64,000 bases of DNA from Methanothermobacter tenebrarum (GCF_023167465.1 NZ_AP025698.1:1-64000); one strand, 5' to 3'; positions 51,699 through 61,137 are shown, counted from the stretch's first letter. Notes: generated by a model not told the origin, from the letters alone. Program-made: numbers and translations.

Positions 51699-52727
51699 AT
51701 GAAAATACTCGCAATCGACGTGGGAGTAGGAACACAAGACATAATGCTATACAATTCAAAATATAATATCGAAAACTCAACCAAAATGGTACTACCATCC
51801 CCCACAAAAATACTCGCCAAAAAAATAAGAAAAACCAGACAAAACCTATTCCTAACAGGAAACACAATGGGGGGCGGGCCAATAACATTCGCAATCAAAG
51901 AACATCTCAAAAAAGGATACAAAATAACAATGACACCAGAAGCGGCAAGAACAATAAAAGACGACCTCCAAAAAGTAAAAAAGCTCGGTATAAAAATATC
52001 AAAAGAAAACCCCCACAACTGGAAAACCATAAAACTCGCAGACATCAACATAAAAGCCCTAGAAACCGCCCTAGCAAATCTAAACATCAAACTAGAATTC
52101 GAACATCTCGCAATCGCAGTCCAAGACCACGGACACTCACCAAAAATGGGTGACAGAGACTTCAGATTCCATAAAATAAAAGAAAAACTCAAAAAACCCA
52201 CACCACCCGAAGAATTCGCATACCCAAACAAAATCCCAAAATACTTCACAAGAATGAACTCAATCAAAAAAAGCCTAAAAAAATACAACCCATTACTCAT
52301 GGACTCCAAATTCGCAGCCATAACAGGCGCACTCCAAGACCCCAAAATCACAAAATATAAAAAACTCGTAGTACTAGACGTTGGCAACGGCCACACACTA
52401 GCCGCAACCATAAAAAAAGGTAAAATCATGGGACTCATGGAACACCACACAAAAATGCTAAACCCTGATAAAATCGAAAAACTCATCAAAAAACTAGTCA
52501 ACGGAACCCTCACACACACCCAAGTCCACGAAGATGGAGGCCATGGAGCACATATAATCGATGCCATAAAAACATACGAAAAAGTAGTGGTAACAGGACC
52601 ACAACGCAGACTACTTGACAGAACACACCTCCCAGCATATCACGCCACCCCCGCAGGGGACGTGATGATGACAGGACCAGTTGGACTCATAAACAGTGTA
52701 ATATACCACAGAGGAGAACACCCATGA
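51699..52727 (+). CDS. DUF1786 ASKHA-like protein
   Basis: The 342 residues begin KILAIDVGVGTQDIMLY, an ASKHA phosphate-binding start. LTGNTMGGGPITFA, VQDHGHSPKMGDRDFR and LDVGNGHTLAATI (second phosphate loop) match DUF1786, sometimes annotated as pyruvate formate-lyase-activating-like, though it has no radical SAM motif. Activity is unknown. The gene is noticeably lysine- and A-rich. Its stop overlaps the next start (ATGA), so it heads a three-gene unit. No ribosome binding site is visible; possibly leaderless. Confidence 0.8.
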   Translation: MKILAIDVGVGTQDIMLYNSKYNIENSTKMVLPSPTKILAKKIRKTRQNLFLTGNTMGGGPITFAIKEHLKKGYKITMTPEAARTIKDDLQKVKKLGIKISKENPHNWKTIKLADINIKALETALANLNIKLEFEHLAIAVQDHGHSPKMGDRDFRFHKIKEKLKKPTPPEEFAYPNKIPKYFTRMNSIKKSLKKYNPLLMDSKFAAITGALQDPKITKYKKLVVLDVGNGHTLAATIKKGKIMGLMEHHTKMLNPDKIEKLIKKLVNGTLTHTQVHEDGGHGAHIIDAIKTYEKVVVTGPQRRLLDRTHLPAYHATPAGDVMMTGPVGLINSVIYHRGEHP

Positions 52728-53371
52728 TACTCGACCCCCACATCCATAGTATATATTCCGGTGACGCGAAAGGAACACCACGACAGATAATCAAAAGAGC
52801 AATCCTTGTAGGTCTTGACGCGATAGCAATCACAGACCATGATACCATGCAAGGCTCAAAAGTCGCTAAAAAAGAAGTCAAGGACTTTAAAAGCATCATA
52901 ATAGTACCGGGCATGGAGATAAGCACATCCAAAGGACACATCCTAGCCCTGGGCGTCCAAGAAGAGATAAAGAAGGGCGTAACACCCCAAGAAGCCGTTG
53001 ACAGAATACACGAACAAGGGGCTATTGCCATAGTCCCCCACCCCTTTGTAAGATACAGAAAAGGCCTCTTCGTGAACATCCAAGATTTAAAGGTTGATGC
53101 TATAGAAACCTTAAACTCCCGTTACATTCTCGGTTATTCAAATTGGAAGGCTAAAAAATTCGCCAAGAAAAGAAACCTTCCAATGATAGGTGCGAGCGAC
53201 GCCCATTTTGTAACAGCCATTGGAAGTTGCTACACACAAGTAGATTCAGAGCCAAACCCCGATGACATACTCTCCGCTATAAAAAAAGGAAAGACCAAAC
53301 CCCATGGGAGTAGAACACCCTTACACCTCATATTAAAAGAAGTAATTAACAAGAAGATAAAAAAATGTTAG
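52724..53371 (+). CDS. PHP-domain metal-dependent phosphoesterase
   Basis: This 215-residue PHP protein has DPHIHSIYSGDAKG (motif I with HxH), AIAITDHDTMQG (motif II) and VPGMEISTSKGHILALG (motif III). IVPHPFVRY and GASDAHFVTAIG (motif IV) complete the set. All metal ligands appear present, so phosphatase or nuclease activity is likely; substrate unknown. It overlaps DUF1786 upstream by four bases and DUF63 downstream by seven. Confidence 0.9.
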   Translation: MILDPHIHSIYSGDAKGTPRQIIKRAILVGLDAIAITDHDTMQGSKVAKKEVKDFKSIIIVPGMEISTSKGHILALGVQEEIKKGVTPQEAVDRIHEQGAIAIVPHPFVRYRKGLFVNIQDLKVDAIETLNSRYILGYSNWKAKKFAKKRNLPMIGASDAHFVTAIGSCYTQVDSEPNPDDILSAIKKGKTKPHGSRTPLHLILKEVINKKIKKC

Positions 53372-54168
53372 CCCACCACATCCTAGATCCCATTATAAAA
53401 TTCCTGCAGGAAAATTTTTTCTACCTCCACCCAGGTTATACTCTATTTAACACCATAGTCTTCGGTCTGATCCTTGGCCTAGTAGTATTAATTATAATAA
53501 GGATGTTCAAGTGGATTAAAAAGGACCCTAAAGATCTTTTTTTACCAATCATCCCCTTTATATTTGTAGGATCTGGTGCAAGGGCCCTAGTCGATAATGG
53601 AGTCTATCCACTCACCCTTTTTCTTGTCACACCAGGAATTTATATCATAGTAGGTTTAACAGCGATAGTAACCTTGTTAGCATCTGTCAAACTCGAGGAA
53701 AAATTTGGATGGGATTATAGACGTATCATATTCCTGACCGGACTCATACTTTCAACCCCCAACATCATCCACCTAAAACCCTTTAATCTCACCCCCTTTT
53801 TCGGGATATTAGGCATATGGGCGGCTTTCACAAGCATCTTCGCGATATTGGGGTTAAAATGGGATCTTCTGAATGATAAAACCAATTTGACTGTTTTATC
53901 AGCCCATTTATTTGATGCTTCCACAACCTTCGTCGCTGTTGATTTCTATGGCTACTGGGAACAACATGTACTGCCAACCCTCCTTACAAACATTACCAAC
54001 ACAGCCTTTGTAATGTTCCCATTAAAAATATTAGTAATATTAACCGTCCTCTACCTCATCGAAGGCTTTGAGGACAAATACGTGAAAAACACTCTGAAAA
54101 TTAGTATATTCATCTTAGGCCTCGCCCCTGGACTTAGAAATTTCCTAACCCTCTGCATGGCAACATGA
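53365..54168 (+). CDS. DUF63 integral membrane protein
   Basis: This 267-residue archaeal membrane protein has about seven helices. HPGYTLFNTIVFGLILGLVV near the start, FVGSGARALVDNGV, and AHLFDASTTFVAVDFYGYWE are typical of DUF63. The conserved acidic and histidine residues inside membrane segments suggest an enzyme or transporter, not proven. It is the last gene of the DUF1786-PHP-DUF63 unit; a TATA-like ACTTTATAAAC for leuA follows at 54190-54200. Confidence 0.85.
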   Translation: MLAHHILDPIIKFLQENFFYLHPGYTLFNTIVFGLILGLVVLIIIRMFKWIKKDPKDLFLPIIPFIFVGSGARALVDNGVYPLTLFLVTPGIYIIVGLTAIVTLLASVKLEEKFGWDYRRIIFLTGLILSTPNIIHLKPFNLTPFFGILGIWAAFTSIFAILGLKWDLLNDKTNLTVLSAHLFDASTTFVAVDFYGYWEQHVLPTLLTNITNTAFVMFPLKILVILTVLYLIEGFEDKYVKNTLKISIFILGLAPGLRNFLTLCMAT

Positions 54169-54267
54169 TCTAGCAATTATGGGAGAGGAAACTTTATAAA
54201 CCTAATAGGATAATAATATAATCAATAATCCCCCATATTATAATTCAGCTCCTTTTGAGGAATTGCC

Positions 54268-55803
54268 ATGTCCATAGAGGAAGTGAAATACATAGATGAA
54301 GTGAAAAATGAAATGAAACTCCCAAAAAAAGTCAAAATATTTGACACAACCCTAAGAGACGGTGAACAAACACCTGGAGTAGCCCTAACAGTAGATGAAA
54401 AAATCAGTATAGCCCAAAAATTAGATCAACTGGGAGTGAACATAATCGAAGCCGGTTTTCCAGCCGCCTCCCCAGGTGAAAAAAATGCCGTGAAAAATAT
54501 CGCATCACTCTCACTAGACGCGAACATCTGTGGCCTGGCAAGAGTATTAAAAGGAGACCTTGACGCCGCACTAGACTGCGACGTTGACTACATCCACACA
54601 TTCATTGGCACATCACCCATACATAGAAAATACAAACTCAAAATGGATAAAGAAGAGATAATCCAAAAAGCAATATTCGCAGTCGAATACGCGAGAGACC
54701 ATGGAGTCAAAGTAGAATTTTCAGCTGAAGATGCTACAAGAACAGAATTCGATTACCTACTCAAAATCTACAAGACCGTCGAGGATGCAGGAGCCCACAT
54801 CATAAACGTCCCAGATACAGTAGGCGTCATGATACCACGGGCCATGGAACACCTCATAAATAAACTAAATGAAAACCTCAAAATACCATTAAGTGTCCAT
54901 TGCCACGACGATTTCGGACTTGCAGTCGCAAATTCACTATCAGCAATAGAAGCCGGTGCAAGTCAAGTACATGTCACCATTAATGGTCTAGGAGAAAGAG
55001 CAGGCAACGCAGCCCTAGAAGAAGTTGTCATGGCACTAATCATACACTATGGAATCCCGGTAGATATAGAGACAAAAAGGCTCGTTGACATTTCAGAATT
55101 TGTCTCAAAGATCACAGGAGTTAAAATGCCACCCAACAAGGCTATTATAGGTGAAAACGCATTCGCCCACGAAGCAGGAATCCATGTACATGGGGTGACA
55201 GAAAAATCCGAAACATACGAGCCCATAAAACCAGAAATGGTGGGACATAAAAGAAGGATAGTCCTGGGCAAACATACAGGTACAAAGGCCATAAAATCAA
55301 AACTAGAAGAACACGGCATAGAAATGGACGAAAAACAGCTCCAAACACTCTATGAACAAGTGAAAGAGCTTGGAGATAAGGGTAAACGGGTGACAGACGC
55401 CGACCTCAAGGCAATGGCCATCACACTCCTAGGACGCGCACCAGAAGAAATAGTCAAACTAGAAGGTATAGCGGTGATGACAGGAGAAAGTGTGATGCCA
55501 ACAGCAACAGTAAAACTCAGAATCAAAGACAAAATCAAAACAGCAGCAAAAACAGGAGTAGGACCTGTTGACGCCGCCATAAACGCCATACACAGTCTAG
55601 TGAGCGAAACTGCTGATATAGAATTGGAAGAATATAACATAGAGGCCATAACAGGGGGTACGAACGCACTTGCAGAAGTCTTCGTGGTAATGAGCGACAA
55701 AAAAGGCAACAAAGCAACAGGAAGGTCAACAAGGGAAGACATAGTAATGGCCAGTGTAGAAGCAGTCCTCGACGCCATAAACAAAATACTAACCCTAAAA
55801 TGA
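54268..55803 (+). CDS. leuA: 2-isopropylmalate synthase-type enzyme (LeuA/CimA/AksA family)
   Basis: This 511-residue acyl-CoA condensing enzyme has the catalytic TIM barrel start FDTTLRDGEQTPGVALT, HTFIGTSPIH, the metal site SVHCHDDFGLAVANSL and VTINGLGERAGNAALEE. The C-terminal regulatory domain (about 390-511) is of the LeuA allosteric fold. Full length with that domain favours LeuA (or CimA) over the shorter homocitrate synthase AksA, but the three are hard to separate by eye. cfbD begins 13 bp downstream, so the pair may be co-transcribed. Confidence 0.88.
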   Translation: MSIEEVKYIDEVKNEMKLPKKVKIFDTTLRDGEQTPGVALTVDEKISIAQKLDQLGVNIIEAGFPAASPGEKNAVKNIASLSLDANICGLARVLKGDLDAALDCDVDYIHTFIGTSPIHRKYKLKMDKEEIIQKAIFAVEYARDHGVKVEFSAEDATRTEFDYLLKIYKTVEDAGAHIINVPDTVGVMIPRAMEHLINKLNENLKIPLSVHCHDDFGLAVANSLSAIEAGASQVHVTINGLGERAGNAALEEVVMALIIHYGIPVDIETKRLVDISEFVSKITGVKMPPNKAIIGENAFAHEAGIHVHGVTEKSETYEPIKPEMVGHKRRIVLGKHTGTKAIKSKLEEHGIEMDEKQLQTLYEQVKELGDKGKRVTDADLKAMAITLLGRAPEEIVKLEGIAVMTGESVMPTATVKLRIKDKIKTAAKTGVGPVDAAINAIHSLVSETADIELEEYNIEAITGGTNALAEVFVVMSDKKGNKATGRSTREDIVMASVEAVLDAINKILTLK

Positions 55804-55816
55804 CAGGTGGGCCCAG

Positions 55817-57007
55817 ATGGAGCCAATGTCCACATGCAAACTCTTCGGGGCCATAAGAGCTCTTATAGGTATAAAGAATACAATACCAGTCATACATGGT
55901 CCAAGGGGCTGCGCATATCACATAAGATACCTTCTAAGCGCGAGAAGCGGTTCAAGGATACGAATATGTTCCACCGAATTATCACAAGAGGATATAGTAT
56001 TCGGAGCGGAAAACAAACTGAAAGAGACCATCATAACCGTTGACAGAACATACAAACCCGAATTAATCCCAATTTTAACCTCCTGCTCAACTAGTATAAT
56101 CGGAGAAGATATCCAAAAAGTTGCAAGGGAATTAAAAGATGAAATAAACGCAGATATCATAACCATAAGTGCAGGAGGTTTTGAATCAGATCAAAGCGGA
56201 GGATACGAAGAAGTACTAGAGACACTTATAAAGGATATCACAATCCCCAACCGAGCAAATGGAAAGACCAAAAAACCATCAATAAACCTTATAGGCGTCT
56301 TTAGAGGGGGTCCTGACCTTTTAAAACTTAAAAAAACCCTCAAGAATATGGGTATACTTATAAACTGTGTGCTTACAAGTGGAAGCAACCTAGAAGATAT
56401 AAAAAATATCCCACTAGCCCACTTAAACTATTCCTTCTGCGACATTTCAGGCATCATACCATGCAAAATACTCGAAGAAGAATTCGGAATACCATATGTT
56501 TACTATCCATTCCCAATGGGATTTTCAAATTCATTAAATTTTTTCAAAACACTCATAGACCATTTCAACTTAAATTATCCTCTACATGAAGAATACGACA
56601 AATTAAAACCGTCCATTGATTACTTCCGACAAAAACTCGATGGCTACAAAGCTGCTATAATCGCAGGACCCACAAGAGCCATAGCATTAGCCTCCTTTGT
56701 CAGAGAACTTGGAATGACACCCGTACTAATATCAATAGATCTAATCGGAGAATACACGCTAAAAGAACTTAAATGGGCCATTGGGGATGCGAAACCGAAA
56801 GTGCTCATCGAACCAGAACTCGGAGAAATCGAAAACTTCATAAAAAAAGAGCAACCCCACATAATCCTAGGAGGCCTCGGAGAATCATATTTCTCCTATA
56901 ACCTCAAAATCCCAGTTTTGGATGTAATGCACGGAAAAGAACTGACATGGGGCTTCCAAGGCGCCCTCTCAATCTCACAAAAAATACTCAACTTAATCAG
57001 AGAATAA
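55817..57007 (+). CDS. cfbD: Ni-sirohydrochlorin a,c-diamide reductive cyclase subunit CfbD (methanogenesis marker 13)
   Basis: This 396-residue nitrogenase NifD/E-like protein reduces and cyclises Ni-sirohydrochlorin diamide to the F430 precursor together with NifH-like CfbC. CKLFGAIRALIGI with HGPRGCAYH carries the first cluster cysteines. LTSCSTSIIGEDIQ is the nitrogenase-like cysteine motif, and AGPTRAIALASFV follows. It is shorter than nitrogenase subunits, as usual for CfbD. AGGTGG precedes the ATG. CfbB is about 17 kb away; CfbC is not in the window. Confidence 0.87.
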   Translation: MEPMSTCKLFGAIRALIGIKNTIPVIHGPRGCAYHIRYLLSARSGSRIRICSTELSQEDIVFGAENKLKETIITVDRTYKPELIPILTSCSTSIIGEDIQKVARELKDEINADIITISAGGFESDQSGGYEEVLETLIKDITIPNRANGKTKKPSINLIGVFRGGPDLLKLKKTLKNMGILINCVLTSGSNLEDIKNIPLAHLNYSFCDISGIIPCKILEEEFGIPYVYYPFPMGFSNSLNFFKTLIDHFNLNYPLHEEYDKLKPSIDYFRQKLDGYKAAIIAGPTRAIALASFVRELGMTPVLISIDLIGEYTLKELKWAIGDAKPKVLIEPELGEIENFIKKEQPHIILGGLGESYFSYNLKIPVLDVMHGKELTWGFQGALSISQKILNLIRE

Positions 57008-57163
57008 TTTTAACCCTGTGACCGTCCCCATTGAACCCCTAGAAAAACCCTCTACAAAGTATACCCTGCAAACCATCATCATCAAAACACCCAACCAATA
57101 AATTGAGGGGTATTCCACACTGCTAACCCCATGAAATCGAAAGGACACAATAGGGGAAGGATA

Positions 57164-57180
57164 GAAAGTTATATATATAA
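57164..57180 (+). promoter_or_regulatory. Strong TATA promoter of the omega-RNA-like segment and alba
   Basis: GAAAGTTATATATATAA contains an A-rich BRE-like start and a long TATA box (57169-57178). An archaeal start 22-27 bp downstream falls at about 57200, the first base of the structured segment. No second TATA is seen before alba. Confidence 0.7.
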
Positions 57181-57200
57181 GAGGTAACAACAACTATAAG

Positions 57201-57352
57201 ATAGAATGTGGGGCTGAGACAGTCCCGAACGCCTGTGGAGAGAGGCCCATTACCCCCGATGATCCCCTATAGGAAAGTGATCATAGGGGCAAGTCTTCTC
57301 AGTGAAGCAGGAAGCCCCACCCACTAGGGTGGGGTAGTTCACGACATTCTAT
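57201..57352 (+). ncRNA. omega-RNA-like structured RNA, closed by a terminal stem, in the alba leader
   Basis: The core 57209-57342 has the block order of the TnpB right ends: GGGGCTGAGACAGTCCC, variable hairpins (CCCCTAT with ATAGGGG, about 57264-57289), CAAGTCTTCTCAGTGAAG, CAGGAAGC, a perfect hairpin CCCCACCC ACTA GGGTGGGG (57315-57334) and TAGTTCAC. Unlike the other copies, the outside flanks pair: ATAGAATGT (57201-57209) with ACATTCTAT (57344-57352). The alba site GGAGG begins two bases later. There is no tnpB and no clear left end, although TTTTAAC occurs at 57008-57014. Confidence 0.7.
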
Positions 57353-57365
57353 TGGAGGTTAAGTG

Positions 57366-57638
57366 ATGTCAGAGGAAAATGTTGTATACATTGGAAACAA
57401 ACCCGTCATGAACTATGTGTTGGCCGTTGTAACCCAAATGAACGGCGGAGCTGATGAGGTGATATTAAAAGCTCGGGGTAGAGCTATAAGCCGAGCTGTT
57501 GATGTCGCCGAGATTGTGAAAAACCGTTTCATACCGGACATTGACGTTGCCAACATTGATATTTCCACAGAGGAAATCATTGGTAACGAAGGAACAGCTA
57601 CAAACGTTTCAGCAATTGAAATCCAGTTAAGGAAATAG
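57366..57638 (+). CDS. alba: Alba chromatin and RNA-binding protein
   Basis: This 90-residue Alba protein coats DNA and RNA in archaea. VVYIGNKPVMNYVLAVVTQ, KARGRAISRAVDVAEIV and the C-terminal strand (NVSAIEIQLRK) are diagnostic. The acetylatable lysine region near GNKP is present. ATG at 57366 follows GGAGG by seven bases; a GTG lies just before it. Its likely mRNA would carry a structured leader of about 165 nt derived from a transposon end, very unusual for a short archaeal gene. Confidence 0.95.
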   Translation: MSEENVVYIGNKPVMNYVLAVVTQMNGGADEVILKARGRAISRAVDVAEIVKNRFIPDIDVANIDISTEEIIGNEGTATNVSAIEIQLRK

Positions 57639-57689
57639 GAAATTTTGCAATTTTTTGGGGAGTGTCGGGGATTGCTCCATCCCACTTTA

Positions 57690-57701
57690 CATTTTTTTAA
57701 T
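57690..57701 (+). terminator. T-rich terminator after alba
   Basis: CATTTTTTTAAT follows the alba stop by about 50 bp, inside an inverted match (GTCGGGGATT at about 57664 with AATCCCCGAC at about 57699). Confidence 0.5.
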
Positions 57702-57736
57702 CCCCGACCATGCTCATCCCTAGAGGATCCTATAGA

Positions 57737-58945
57737 TCATCTGCTCATTAATATTCTTATACCCACCATCACCCCGATTATGATTATGATTATCCCAAGG
57801 GTATAATATGCGAATATTGGAGTTGGACCCTCCTTTTTTTCACTATCAACAGAGTATGTGTAGCCGTTTTCTGATGCAAAGTATACTGCCTTCCCATAGG
57901 CCACTGGGGAGGATCTTATTGGTGAATTAAACAGATAATAGCCTGGTGAATATTTCCATTCCTCCTTTCCACTATATTTATTCAGAACATACAGCGTCCC
58001 ATCATCCGAACCCAAGGCCACATACTCGTCAAAGAGGGCTGCTGTAGATCTTATAGGCCCTCCGGTCTGGTATGACCACTTTAATTGTCCATCCCTGGTG
58101 TCGAGGCATGTGAAGTTTCCATTATCGGCTCCTATAAAAAGGCTGTTGTCCTTTTCATCTATAGTGGGAGATGAATACACTTTATCGCCAAGGTTGTATT
58201 TCCATTCTATCGTCCCATCATCAACATTAAAGGCATAAAGGTGGCCATCATTTGATGCGACATAGACTGTCCCATTATAGAAGGCGGGGGCTGAATATAT
58301 CGCGTCTCCAGTAGTGTAATTCCATATTTCCGTCCCATTTTCCGTTCCAATTGCATATAATCTTCCGTTTGTAGCTGCAACATAAAGTGTATCATTTACA
58401 AGTAAAGGCGAGGATTTTATAGAATCGCCAAGGTATAAATCCCATTTTTTGGAACCGGTTTCCAGGTCTATGGCATAAATACGGCAATCATCCGATCCAA
58501 TATAAACAGTATCATTTGAAACCGCAGGGGAAGATTCTATAGAATTGCCTGTTTTAAATTTCCATTTCAGTTCACCAGTTTCTATGTCTATAGCATAAAG
58601 ATACCCATCCTTTGAACCTACAAATAAAGTATTGTTCTTTATCGTGGGTGAAGACACTATACTGGCGCCGGTTTTATAATCCCAGAGGATTATACCATCC
58701 TCAAGATCTATCGCATATATTTTCCCATCCAAGGACCCGATATATCCTACCTTGTTAAATATTGCTAGTGAACCATTAACTGGTCCTATCCTTGTTGTCC
58801 ATGGATGGGGTGCGAAATCACTAGGCTCCTCTAGGAAGCCTGTATGTTGGGGATTACCATGGAACATGGGCCAGTCAACAGCGGACACAGGACCGAGAAT
58901 AACACATATTATTAAGAATCCCATTATTATCTTCTTGTTTTTCAT
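57737..58945 (-). CDS. Secreted PQQ-like beta-propeller repeat protein
   Basis: Of about 402 residues, the first 25 are a signal peptide or anchor (KKIIMGFLIICVILG). About eight repeats follow of the pattern GSxDGKIYAIDLEDGxxLW with SSPTxxNNTLFVGS. A C-terminal helix (about 376-397) precedes RILMSR. Many N-x-T sites could be glycosylated. It has a PQQ-binding-type propeller with no catalytic evidence, so it is probably a cell-surface protein. ATG at 58945 behind AAGGTGAT is preferred to 58984, which would overlap the permease gene. It is the last gene of the PadR/ABC unit. Confidence 0.85.
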   Translation of the reverse strand: MKNKKIIMGFLIICVILGPVSAVDWPMFHGNPQHTGFLEEPSDFAPHPWTTRIGPVNGSLAIFNKVGYIGSLDGKIYAIDLEDGIILWDYKTGASIVSSPTIKNNTLFVGSKDGYLYAIDIETGELKWKFKTGNSIESSPAVSNDTVYIGSDDCRIYAIDLETGSKKWDLYLGDSIKSSPLLVNDTLYVAATNGRLYAIGTENGTEIWNYTTGDAIYSAPAFYNGTVYVASNDGHLYAFNVDDGTIEWKYNLGDKVYSSPTIDEKDNSLFIGADNGNFTCLDTRDGQLKWSYQTGGPIRSTAALFDEYVALGSDDGTLYVLNKYSGKEEWKYSPGYYLFNSPIRSSPVAYGKAVYFASENGYTYSVDSEKKEGPTPIFAYYTLGIIIIIIGVMVGIRILMSR

Positions 58946-58955
58946 GATATCACCT

Positions 58956-60116
58956 TCATATGTCCCTATTGAATCTTGTAACACCTAATGTGAAGAATAT
59001 GAAAGTAAACGCGAGCAATATCATGATATCAGACCATATTTCAGTGATACCAGCCCCTTTTAATATCACAGCCCTTAGAGCATCATTTGCATAGGTTAAG
59101 GGGAATACATATGCTAGTTTCTGGAAAAACCATGGCATAGTTTCTATTGGGTAGAAGACCCCTGATACGAACATCATTGGCATTTGAAATGGCATCATCA
59201 TCTGCATGTAATCTTCTTGGGTTTCTGCCCTTGCAGATATCATTATACCGAAGCCTACAAAACATAAAGCGGTTAATACGAGTAAAAGGACTGTTAAGAG
59301 GATGCTTCCTTTTATTGTCACACCAAAAAGTACTATGGCGACTATGAGCAGTATCAAAGCTCTTCCTGTTTCTGTTATTAACTTTGACATGATTTTTCCA
59401 CCGACAACTGTCGCTATACTTGTTGGTGTCATGAAAAGTCTTGCAAGTTCTCCTGTTTCCCTTTCACCGGCGATTGAACGTCCCATACCACCCATACATG
59501 CGAACATTATCGTCATTGCTAATATACCCGGGATTAGGAAATCCATATATTTCACATCACCATATATTCTATCAACTTCAAAGTTAATGGTATTCACAAT
59601 ACTCTGGAACATGTTAGAAGTCCCATTTTGTGTTATAGGACCTGTTTGACCCTCTATTTGCATTTTCTGGACTCCGATTTCTCCTGAGATCCTTGCGAAT
59701 AATGTTTGTGTTGCTGGTACAATTGCTTGAGTTGCGAGTTGATCCGAAGAATCAACATATAGGATAACTGTTGGGGCCTGTCTGCTTTTTAGGTTGTCAT
59801 AATCGGGTGGTAGTATGATAGCGGCTTTAACTGCACCCGATTCTACCATATCCTTTGCCTGGTCAGGGTCTGATGTCACTTCCTTGACATCATATAAGCT
59901 CATATTTTTTATAGCCGCGACAGTCTGATCAGTTACAGGGCCATGGCTTTGTTCAACTATAACTATGGGGATATTTTCGAGGGATCCTCCCATCCCATAA
60001 CCGAAGAAGACTATTGCGATTATTGGGAATAATAGTATGGCTATTAGTCGTGGTTTGTGCCTCCATAATTCTAGGAGGTCTTTTTTGATCATCCACATGA
60101 TCTTTTTTGTTTCCAT
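58956..60116 (-). CDS. ABC-2 type transporter permease
   Basis: This 386-residue permease has an N-terminal helix (RLIAILLFPIIAIVFFGYG), a large outside loop (about 45-185) and five C-terminal helices. The conserved ABC-2 segment GMGRSIAGERETGELARLFMTP is at about 210-230. AGGTGG precedes ATG 60116, one base after the ATPase stop. It exports an unknown compound. Overlap in the unit with the propeller protein suggests an envelope role. Confidence 0.9.
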   Translation of the reverse strand: METKKIMWMIKKDLLELWRHKPRLIAILLFPIIAIVFFGYGMGGSLENIPIVIVEQSHGPVTDQTVAAIKNMSLYDVKEVTSDPDQAKDMVESGAVKAAIILPPDYDNLKSRQAPTVILYVDSSDQLATQAIVPATQTLFARISGEIGVQKMQIEGQTGPITQNGTSNMFQSIVNTINFEVDRIYGDVKYMDFLIPGILAMTIMFACMGGMGRSIAGERETGELARLFMTPTSIATVVGGKIMSKLITETGRALILLIVAIVLFGVTIKGSILLTVLLLVLTALCFVGFGIMISARAETQEDYMQMMMPFQMPMMFVSGVFYPIETMPWFFQKLAYVFPLTYANDALRAVILKGAGITEIWSDIMILLAFTFIFFTLGVTRFNRDI

Positions 60117-60117
60117 T

Positions 60118-61137
60118 TTATTCCACCTTCTCAGACGTTACTTTTATGAAAACATCCTCTAGGCTCGGGTCTTTCGTTGAAATAGACTTTATAATCCCGC
60201 CATTGTCTAGGATGGTCTTTATAACCGTGTTAATGTCATTTTCTGATCTCTCATCTATTCTTATCGTTATACGATTGCTATGGTGCCTCTCGATTCCCAT
60301 GACCATTGGTAGTTTCTTTATTTCTGCAATAATCTTGTCTGTAAGATTAACTATGAACACGCTTATCTCTCTATACTCTCTTTCAAGGATCTCGCCCTCT
60401 TCACTTTCTTCTTCTATCTTTCTTAGTATTCTGGCCACCTTTGATTTCTTTTCTCTGATTACAGCATCTTTGAGTGCTTGGGGTGTGTCGAAGGCTGCTA
60501 ACACTCCCTGGTTTATTATGCCTACATGGTCGCAGAGTAGTTCTACTTCGTACATGTCATGGGAGCAGAGTATTATAGTGTGTCCTTCATTGTTTAATTC
60601 GCCTATAAGATCCCATAGTACTCTTTTGGTTGTTGGGTCCAATCCGATGGTTGGCTCGTCCAGGAATAAGATTTCTGGTTGGTGTATTAGACTGGCTACG
60701 AGTGAGACTTTTTGTTGTTGTCCCCCTGATAGGTGTCTTACGAGTTTGTTTTCTGCGTATTTGATGTCGACCATTTCCATGAGTTCATCGATTCTTTCTT
60801 CCTTTAGTCCTGGTGACATCCCATAAAAGTCAGCGCATAACTCCACGTTTTCTCTTACTGTAAGATCCTTGTATAGGCTTACGAGTTGTGGTACCATTCC
60901 TATCTTTTGCCTTACATTGTTTGGTTCCTTGTTGATGTCGTATCCTGCAACTTTAGCCGTGCCACTTGTGGGTGGTATGAGGCATGTGAGCATTTTTATC
61001 GTGGTTGTCTTACCGGCTCCATTAGGGCCTAGGAACCCGAATATTGTCTTGTTTTCTATTTTCATGTTTAGGTTGTCTACTGCGGTGAAGTTTCCATACT
61101 TTTTAGTTAGATTGAACGTCTCTATGGCATATTTCAT
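60118..61137 (-). CDS. ABC transporter ATP-binding protein
   Basis: This 339-residue nucleotide-binding subunit has Walker A FLGPNGAGKTTTIKML, Q-loop GMVPQ, signature LSGGQQQK, Walker B EILFLDEPTIGLDP and H-loop CSHDM. A C-terminal extension of about 110 residues (DUF4162-like, VTSEKVE end) is typical of drug/antibiotic exporters. The start overlaps the PadR gene stop as ATGA. It works with the permease at 58956. Confidence 0.93.
   Translation of the reverse strand: MKYAIETFNLTKKYGNFTAVDNLNMKIENKTIFGFLGPNGAGKTTTIKMLTCLIPPTSGTAKVAGYDINKEPNNVRQKIGMVPQLVSLYKDLTVRENVELCADFYGMSPGLKEERIDELMEMVDIKYAENKLVRHLSGGQQQKVSLVASLIHQPEILFLDEPTIGLDPTTKRVLWDLIGELNNEGHTIILCSHDMYEVELLCDHVGIINQGVLAAFDTPQALKDAVIREKKSKVARILRKIEEESEEGEILEREYREISVFIVNLTDKIIAEIKKLPMVMGIERHHSNRITIRIDERSENDINTVIKTILDNGGIIKSISTKDPSLEDVFIKVTSEKVE

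Noticed and set aside
51686..52567. 293-codon minus-strand frame opposite DUF1786
   Set aside because: It is antisense to a clear family member and its composition reflects the A-rich coding strand.
57209..57342. Riboswitch upstream of alba
   Set aside because: The segment matches TnpB-element right ends found at five other places in the window, so a transposon origin explains it better than a metabolite aptamer.
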